Origin: Streptomyces sp. BK239
GTDB lineage: Bacteria > Actinomycetota > Actinomycetes > Streptomycetales > Streptomycetaceae
Reading direction: 5' to 3'
NCBI RefSeq assembly: GCF_004217285.1
Contig: NZ_SHKS01000001.1
Coordinates: 689,195-753,194 of the forward strand
DNA length: 64,000 nt
Made by a program: the position numbers and the translations under genes. The notes beneath the pieces are model-generated. The model saw only the letters and a list, made by a program, of their open reading frames with translations, had not been told where the DNA came from and did no database searches. Below are positions 58,486 through 64,000 of this stretch, piece after piece; positions within the stretch are counted from its first letter, which is position 1; every line of letters starts with the position of its first letter.

Positions 58486-60837
58486 CTACTCGCCGGCGCC
58501 ACGCCTGCGCCTGATCCACACGAGTGCCGCGCCGGCGGCCAGGAGGGCCGCGGCGACCCCGGCGATCGTCAGGACCTGGGTGCCGGTGTCGGCCAGGCTG
58601 CCGTCCGTGTCGCCTCCGCCGGTCCCTCCGGTGGGCAGGGGAGTGTGGCCGCCGTTGCCGGACGGGGCCGGCGCCGGGGTGTGGGAGGGGGCCGGCGATC
58701 CGGTGGGCTGGTCGGTCGGCTTGCCCGTGGGCTTGCCGGTCGGGCTGGGCGACGGGCCGGGGCCGGGCTTGCCGCCGCCGGGCTGACCGCTGTTGTCGCC
58801 GCCCATCACCGTGACGCCGGTCGCCTGGTAGTCGAGGGCCTCATGACGCGAACCCTTGGTGACGGAGGGCAGGTTGGGCTTCTCGGCCTGGAAGCGGGCC
58901 TTGCTGACCTTCTCCTGAGGCTGCTGGGTCAGGTCGACGCCGCCGACCGTGTAGACCCAGATCTCGCCGCCGACGGGGATCTCGTACTTGAAGTCGCCCT
59001 CGGTGAACGACCGCTTCATCTCCTTCCAGACGGTCATCTTGTCCCAGGCGGCGTTCTTGCCGCGCAGCGGCCAGCGCTTCACCTGGTTGCGGTCGATGAT
59101 GCCGGCGAAGGAGCCGCCGAACGCCTTCTTGTCCCGGGCGACGGTCTGGCGGACGTACTCGGCGGCGATCCGGGCCTTGTAGACGCGCCGCAGGTCGGCG
59201 TACTTGGCGTCCTCGTTGACCTGCCTCTGGACCACCGGAAGGATCGTCCGCCCGTAGACGTCCATGTTGTGGGCGGTCTGCTCCTTGGTCAGGGTGCAGG
59301 GCATCCCGCCACCGGGGCCGGGGGTGTTGTACTCCTGTGCGACGCTCTTCACCTCGAGCGGGGCGCTGAGGATGTAGGCGCCGTCGTCCTCGATGCGGAC
59401 CTCGGCCTTCTTCGGGACGATCCAGTTGCGGGTGGAGCCCATGCAGGGCTTGCCGTCGACCTTCGTGATCCCGTCCCAGAACCGTTTCCCGGCGTCGGTC
59501 TTCGGGTCCTCGGCGCGACCGAAGTCCCGCTTCATCTCCATGTCGGCCTCGAGCAGGATCCGGCCGGCGTCGGTCTTGTCGAACGGCGCCTTCATGATCG
59601 TGTTCGGGTCGTCCGGGTTGAGGTTGACCCAGAAGTGGTCCGGGGTCAGAGCGAGCCAGGTGAAGAATGCGTCCGAGATGAGCTGGGCCTTCTCCTCGCC
59701 TCCGTAGCCGGGTGCGGTCTCCTCGTCGGCGTTCTTCGCGCTGAAGGAGTAGGAGAGGTTCCCGGTCTTCGTCTGCCCGATGTAGGAGATGTCGAGGGTG
59801 GAGAAGTCGACGCCGCCGGGGCCGCGCAGGCTGTTGCCGGGCTGCTGGATCAGGCCCCGGGCCCGTTCGATCTGACGGCGGGCGTCCTCGGGGGTGGGCG
59901 CGGACCGGCGGGCCATGTCGCCGCCGGAGCCGAAGGAGGGCCGGTTCGGGTCCGGCGTCATCAACTGGTTGCTGTTGGGGGTGTACTTGCCGACGGTGAA
60001 CCGCGGGTTCGGTGTGGCGGCGTGCCGGTAGTGCTGCACGCCGGCGGCCCGGTACTTCTCGACCGTCTTCGCGTCGGGCTCCTGCCCGTTGATGTAGACG
60101 ACCCTCCAGCCCCGGCGGACGAGCTCGGCGTCGATCTTCAACTGCCGGGCGTCGTAGCCGATCCCGGACTTGATCTCGTAGACGGTCCGGGTGCGCTGGT
60201 TGACCGCGTCGAAGACCCGGCCGTCCTTCATCACGTCCTTGCCGAGGGTCCGCTCGAGGTCCTTGTACAGGTTCGGGTTGAGGTCGCGGAGGTTCTTCTG
60301 GCAGATCCAGTCCACGCCGCCGAGGTCGAAGTACTTCACCACCTCGGACTCGAAGGCGTTGCCGCGCTTGTTGTTGCCCTCGTTGCGGGAGTAGACGTTG
60401 TTCAGCCACTCGTTGAAGGTGCCCGCGTAGGGCTTGGCGCCCGCCTGGTTCTGCCGCCAGGTCGTGACGGCGTTCTCGGGCGTCCCCCACGCGTACTTCT
60501 TCGGGTCGTTCCCGTCCGGCAGGTCGATCAGACCCGGGTCGGTGAGCGCCTCGAAGCCCTTGGCGAGGTGGTCGTAGCCGTAGAAGCGGTCCTCGGCGTT
60601 CGGCGTCTTCCACTGGTTGGCACCGGCGGGTCTGTAGCCGGGCAGCTTGTACGCCGGCGGCGGCGTCGCGCTCGTGCCGTACTTGTCCATGCAGCGGCCC
60701 AGCATCGGTTTCGGCGGTGCGGCGTCGGCGCTGTCGCGGACGCCGGGCAGCGGACCGGCGACCAGTACGGTCGCACCGATCGCGACGATCGCCGCCCGCA
60801 TCCTGAACCAGCCGCGTACGCGTATCGCAGAATGCAT
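58486..60837 (-). CDS. Sortase-anchored surface protein with PD-(D/E)XK nuclease signature
   Basis: The 783-residue protein has a Sec signal (AAIVAIGATVLVAGPLPG), two large domains, a Pro/Gly/Ser/Thr linker, and a C-terminal sorting signal LADTG (748-752), membrane helix and basic RRRRGAGE tail, the form used by class E sortases of Streptomyces. In the first domain E163, D210, E221-x-K223 and Q232 (VFDAV ... VYEIKSGIGYDARQL) form a PD-(D/E)XK-type signature, as in restriction-endonuclease-fold toxins. The second domain (about 400-690) is unrecognised. It may be a cell-wall-displayed nuclease. GAGGGA precedes ATG 60837. Confidence 0.8.
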   Translation of the reverse strand: MHSAIRVRGWFRMRAAIVAIGATVLVAGPLPGVRDSADAAPPKPMLGRCMDKYGTSATPPPAYKLPGYRPAGANQWKTPNAEDRFYGYDHLAKGFEALTDPGLIDLPDGNDPKKYAWGTPENAVTTWRQNQAGAKPYAGTFNEWLNNVYSRNEGNNKRGNAFESEVVKYFDLGGVDWICQKNLRDLNPNLYKDLERTLGKDVMKDGRVFDAVNQRTRTVYEIKSGIGYDARQLKIDAELVRRGWRVVYINGQEPDAKTVEKYRAAGVQHYRHAATPNPRFTVGKYTPNSNQLMTPDPNRPSFGSGGDMARRSAPTPEDARRQIERARGLIQQPGNSLRGPGGVDFSTLDISYIGQTKTGNLSYSFSAKNADEETAPGYGGEEKAQLISDAFFTWLALTPDHFWVNLNPDDPNTIMKAPFDKTDAGRILLEADMEMKRDFGRAEDPKTDAGKRFWDGITKVDGKPCMGSTRNWIVPKKAEVRIEDDGAYILSAPLEVKSVAQEYNTPGPGGGMPCTLTKEQTAHNMDVYGRTILPVVQRQVNEDAKYADLRRVYKARIAAEYVRQTVARDKKAFGGSFAGIIDRNQVKRWPLRGKNAAWDKMTVWKEMKRSFTEGDFKYEIPVGGEIWVYTVGGVDLTQQPQEKVSKARFQAEKPNLPSVTKGSRHEALDYQATGVTVMGGDNSGQPGGGKPGPGPSPSPTGKPTGKPTDQPTGSPAPSHTPAPAPSGNGGHTPLPTGGTGGGDTDGSLADTGTQVLTIAGVAAALLAAGAALVWIRRRRGAGE

Positions 60838-61056
60838 GTGTCTGTCCCTCGTGGGGGCGGATCTGAACCCCTGTGCGCAGGGCGAGGGTAGGCAACCGGG
60901 CGGTGCACGGCCCCCGTTGACGCCACCGCCTGCCCGGCACCCTAGCGGCTGACGACCCGTCGAACACAGGAGTTGCACAGGCAAGCCGTGCAACGAACAC
61001 GCATCGATGAAACCCACTTGGCCCCGCCGCGGGTCCGCGGCCTAGGCTTGCCGGCC

Positions 61057-61998
61057 ATGACCGCCGACGCGCACCCGCCCGCTCACGAGCCGCTCCTCGA
61101 ACGGTGGCTGGACGATCTGCAGGTGCTGGCCGCACGGCTCCGACAGGTGCATCTCCCGGGCGACTTCCCCTTCGACTACACGCCGGCCTCGCTGGCCGAG
61201 CTCGAACACGAACTGCTCGACGAGGACCCCGACGACGGCTTCCGCCGGGCCGCGACGGCCTACCTCGGGGAAGTCCTGATGGACGTGTGCGGCGGCCGGT
61301 GGGACGTCGACCCCGACACGGGAGGCGAGGACGGCGAACCCCTGGTCCGCCCCGATCCCGCGCTCGGTCTGCCCCCGCTGTCCGTCGGCGTCCTCATCGA
61401 CGTCGCTCTCGCCGAACGCTCCGGCGAGGTGTTCACCCGTGAGCGGGAACGACTCGCCGACGCCGTGTCCGGCCTGCGCCGCAGCGCCCCCGGCTGGGAG
61501 CCGGCCAAGGAACGCTCCCCCCTGGACCCGATCGGCCCCCAGCCCGTGGACGACTGGCTCCGGCGGTGGCTCACCGACCGGCAGGCCGCCCACCCCGACT
61601 GGGTGCGGCAGCTGTCCGGGGCCGGGGAGACGAGGGAGTGGGACTTCTCCCCGGCCGACCTGGACGCCCTGGAGCGGCAGGTGCGCGGCCGGTACCGCAC
61701 CCTCGCCGACTTCGACGCGGACCGGGAGGGGCCGTTCCTCCAGGGCGCCGTCTGGTACCTGGGACAGGTCATCTGCCTGCACCACGACAGCACTTGGGTG
61801 CACTGGGCGATCGAGCCAGACGCCCCGCGCGGCAGCCACCATCACGCCGACAACCCCTGGTCCGGCATCCCCTTCACCCACCAGCCCCACAGGCGCCAGG
61901 CCCACCCGTGCGACCCCCTCGACATGCTGCGCGGCCTCGTCCGCTACGGCACCGCTCACCGCCTGGCGGCTCTCGTCGCCGAGGTCCAGGGCGCGTGA
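61057..61998 (+). CDS. Hypothetical protein with internally duplicated domain
   Basis: The 313-residue protein has two similar halves: FDYTPASLAELEHELLDE ... ATAYLGEVLMDVCGGRWDVDPD, and WDFSPADLDALERQVRGR ... AVWYLGQVICLHHDSTWVHW. Shared features are the (D/Y)-(Y/F)-(T/S)-P-A-x-L start, YLG(E/Q)V and an aromatic end. No enzyme motif or membrane segment is seen. It ends one base before the response regulator's stop on the other strand. Confidence 0.75.
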   Translation: MTADAHPPAHEPLLERWLDDLQVLAARLRQVHLPGDFPFDYTPASLAELEHELLDEDPDDGFRRAATAYLGEVLMDVCGGRWDVDPDTGGEDGEPLVRPDPALGLPPLSVGVLIDVALAERSGEVFTRERERLADAVSGLRRSAPGWEPAKERSPLDPIGPQPVDDWLRRWLTDRQAAHPDWVRQLSGAGETREWDFSPADLDALERQVRGRYRTLADFDADREGPFLQGAVWYLGQVICLHHDSTWVHWAIEPDAPRGSHHHADNPWSGIPFTHQPHRRQAHPCDPLDMLRGLVRYGTAHRLAALVAEVQGA

Positions 61999-61999
61999 C

Positions 62000-62632
62000 T
62001 CAGAGCCAGCCCTGTCGACGTGCCTCCCGCATCGCCTCCATGCGGTTGCGGGTGCCCGTCTTGCCGATGGCCGAGGAGAGGTAGTTGCGGACCGTGGACT
62101 CCGACAGGTGCAGCCCGGCCGCGATGTCGGCCACGGTCGCGCCGTCCACGCAGGCCTTGAGGACGTCGCACTCGCGGCCCGTCAGCGGACTGGGCCCGGC
62201 GCTGAGCGCGGCGGCGGCCAGCGCCGGGTCGACGACCGTCTCGCCGGTGAGCACCCGGCGGATCGCCGCCGCCAGCTCCTCCACCGGCCCGTCCTTGACC
62301 AGGAACCCGGCGGCCCCCGCCTCCATGGCCCGGCGCAGATAGCCGGGCCGGCCGAAGGTGGTCAGGATCAGCACCCGGCAGTCGGGAGCCTGCGCGCGCA
62401 GTTCGGCGGCGGCGTCCAAGCCGCTCATGCCCGGCAGTTCGATGTCGAGGAGCGCGACGTCCGGACGGTGGACGAGGGCCGCGTCCACGATCGCGTCCCC
62501 GGCACCCACCTGCGCCACGACCTCGATGTCCGGCTCCAGCCCCAGCAGCAGGGCCAGTGCCCCGCGCAGCATTCCCTGGTCCTCCGCCAGCAGCACCCGG
62601 ATCGACTTGCCGGGGCGGTGGTCACGGGGCAT
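62000..62632 (-). CDS. NarL/LuxR-type response regulator
   Basis: The 210-residue protein has a receiver domain (RVLLAEDQGMLRGAL, phospho-acceptor Asp in DVALLDIELPGMSGL, LTTFGRPGYLRRAMEAGAAGFLVKD) and a C-terminal LuxR helix-turn-helix (LTGRECDVLKACVDGATVADIAAGLHLSESTVRNYLSS). It follows the histidine kinase gene with a short gap and acts as its partner. ATG 62632 is used; GTG 62641 is possible. Confidence 0.9.
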   Translation of the reverse strand: MPRDHRPGKSIRVLLAEDQGMLRGALALLLGLEPDIEVVAQVGAGDAIVDAALVHRPDVALLDIELPGMSGLDAAAELRAQAPDCRVLILTTFGRPGYLRRAMEAGAAGFLVKDGPVEELAAAIRRVLTGETVVDPALAAAALSAGPSPLTGRECDVLKACVDGATVADIAAGLHLSESTVRNYLSSAIGKTGTRNRMEAMREARRQGWL

Positions 62633-62724
62633 CTCGTTCACGGGCCAAGCGTAGGACCGCCCGCCGGGCACGGCACCGGTCATGGCACCCGTCGCCCGGA
62701 TCTCCGGCAGGCCGACGGGTGGAG

Positions 62725-64000
62725 TCACGGTGTGGCCGGGGAGGGTGCCAGGAGCCTGTCCGGCGCGTGGGCGGAGGGCTCCGCCGGGGTATCCAGCGGA
62801 AGTTCCGCCGTGATCGTGAAACCGCCGTGGGGGCCGGGTTCGGCGGTCAGCGAGCCGCCGGCCGACGCGAGGCGCTCACGCAGGCCGATGAGACCGTTGC
62901 CGCCCCGACGCTCGCAGGGTTCGCCCGCGACCGCCGTACGGTCCGTGCGCGGGCCGTGGTTCGCGCCCGTGTCGCAGTCCGCACGCGCGCCGCGGTCCAT
63001 GGCCGCGACGGTCTCCGTGCCGTTGTCCGTGATCGTCAGGCGGGCCCGCTCCGGGGTGCCCGACACGGTGATCTCGCAGGCGGTGGCGTCGCTGTGGCGG
63101 ACCACGTTGGTGGTCGCCTCGCGCACCACCCAGCCCAGCAGGGCCGCCGTCTGCGGCGCGAGCGCCGGGCCCGACCGTGTCACCGTCGGCTCCACGCCCG
63201 CCGCCGTCAGTGCCGAACGGGCCCGGTCCAGCTCGGTGGCGAGACTGCCCTCGCGGTAGCCGGTGACCGCCTCGCGGATCTCGGTCAGCGCCTGGCGGCC
63301 GACCGACTCGATGTCGGTGATCTGGAGGAGGGCCGCGTCCATGGCCGTCGGGGCCAGCCGCCGGGCCGCCTCCGACTTCACCACGATCACCGACAGGGTG
63401 TGCCCGAGCAGGTCGTGCAGATCACGCGAGAAGCGCAGCCGCTCCTCCTCCACCGCCCGCCGGGCCAGTGCCTCCCGGGCGGCGCGCAGATCCCGCACGG
63501 CCTCGGACAGGGACAGGATCGCGGCGGTCACCATCGTCGAGATCCAGGTCGCGTACGCCGTGTCCAGGCCGCTCCAGCCCTGGTGGAGGTAGGACACCAC
63601 CCCCGCGAGGACGGTCACGGCGATGCCCGCGACCCGTAGGGGCCCGCCCCTCAGGGCGGCGCCGGCGGCGAGCCCGAGCAGAGGGAAGAACAGCAGCCAG
63701 TTGCCGCCGTAGGCGCCGGCCAGACCGCAGGTCACCGCCGCCATCGCCCCCAGGGCCACCCGTGTGCGGACGGCCTCGCGGTGCGGCTTGGAGAAGGAGC
63801 GCACGGCGACGTAGATGTAGAGGGAGTTGAACGCCAGCAGCCCCAGGCTGCCGATCCAGGGGTCCGGGGTGTCGCCCTGGAAGAGGTTGGAGAAGGCGCC
63901 CATCCCCAGCAGCAGCCACGGCAGCAGGGAGAAGGCGCCTGGCGGCGGGCCGTCCGGGGACTCCCGCGCCTCCCGTGCCGAGGTGCGCCACGCGTGCCAC
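62725..64000 (-). CDS. NarL-family sensor histidine kinase, 5' end outside window
   Basis: At least 424 residues are present; the frame is open through 64000. There are four to five membrane helices, then a HisKA_3 dimerisation region with phospho-His in RFSRDLHDLLGHTLSVIV. The HATPase has WVVREATTNVVRHS (N box) and GNGLIGLRERLAS (G box). Between the D-box-like TITDNGTE and the G box is an extra basic segment (MDRGARADCDTG, EPCERRGG). It pairs with the downstream response regulator. Confidence 0.9.
   Translation of the reverse strand, partial: WHAWRTSAREARESPDGPPPGAFSLLPWLLLGMGAFSNLFQGDTPDPWIGSLGLLAFNSLYIYVAVRSFSKPHREAVRTRVALGAMAAVTCGLAGAYGGNWLLFFPLLGLAAGAALRGGPLRVAGIAVTVLAGVVSYLHQGWSGLDTAYATWISTMVTAAILSLSEAVRDLRAAREALARRAVEEERLRFSRDLHDLLGHTLSVIVVKSEAARRLAPTAMDAALLQITDIESVGRQALTEIREAVTGYREGSLATELDRARSALTAAGVEPTVTRSGPALAPQTAALLGWVVREATTNVVRHSDATACEITVSGTPERARLTITDNGTETVAAMDRGARADCDTGANHGPRTDRTAVAGEPCERRGGNGLIGLRERLASAGGSLTAEPGPHGGFTITAELPLDTPAEPSAHAPDRLLAPSPATP

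Overview
The window looks like a stretch of a Streptomyces chromosome. It is uniformly GC-rich, with strong third-codon-position GC bias, many GTG starts, short overlapping operons and long GC-rich hairpin terminators. Gene content agrees: TerD paralogues, F420-dependent and CYP enzymes, class E sortase-type anchors, DUF3052, DUF2277 and DUF4383. There is one tRNA (Val, anticodon TAC). I saw no rRNA, insertion sequence, prophage or CRISPR array.

Layout. 0-10 kb: the end of a DUF3052 gene, an AhpE-like peroxiredoxin, then a Ter stress island. The island has two TerD, a DUF475/TerC-family membrane protein, a TerA-like protein and a divergent TerD with a proline-rich tail. It is followed by a CitE-like lyase, a double phosphoribosyltransferase with a TRSP domain, and a HAD phosphatase. 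10-20 kb: cell-envelope genes (a class A PBP with a damaged transpeptidase site, a NodB-like deacetylase, a secreted amidase-like protein), a coiled-coil membrane protein, tRNA-Val, GNAT and DUF2277. 20-33 kb: DedA, DoxX, PhoD-like phosphatase, secreted HNH nuclease, a TMEM165-type transporter behind a yybP-ykoY (Mn) riboswitch, two fusion-type proteins, GNAT, FHA and O-methyltransferase genes. 33-37 kb: a divergent FadA-type thiolase/CYP125-like P450 pair, then an RHH-PIN toxin-antitoxin module and a scar of P450 DNA.

37-44 kb: YoaK, a secreted lytic transglycosylase, and a five-gene ECF transporter operon behind a cobalamin riboswitch. The two promoter-proximal genes of that operon encode secreted, membrane-anchored proteins that may form a split transcobalamin/intrinsic-factor-like B12 receptor. 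44-52 kb: an MBL-fold hydrolase, aldehyde dehydrogenase plus [3Fe-4S] ferredoxin, an apparently orphan TPP-riboswitch-like element, a TetR regulator closely resembling mycobacterial KstR, and a glycosyltransferase/methyltransferase/toroid operon. Motifs matching the KstR operator TnnAACnnGTTnnA occur before kstR and the MBL gene, with a one-mismatch copy before the thiolase, so a small sterol- or lipid-responsive regulon is likely. 52-64 kb: LLM oxidoreductase, membrane proteins, N-acetylmuramoyl-L-alanine amidase, an MFS-CnaB fusion, a methyltransferase, a sortase-anchored surface protein with a PD-(D/E)XK nuclease signature, a duplicated-domain protein, and a NarL-type two-component system cut by the window end.

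Gene functions are read from translated motifs and remembered family features. No database search or folding was run.
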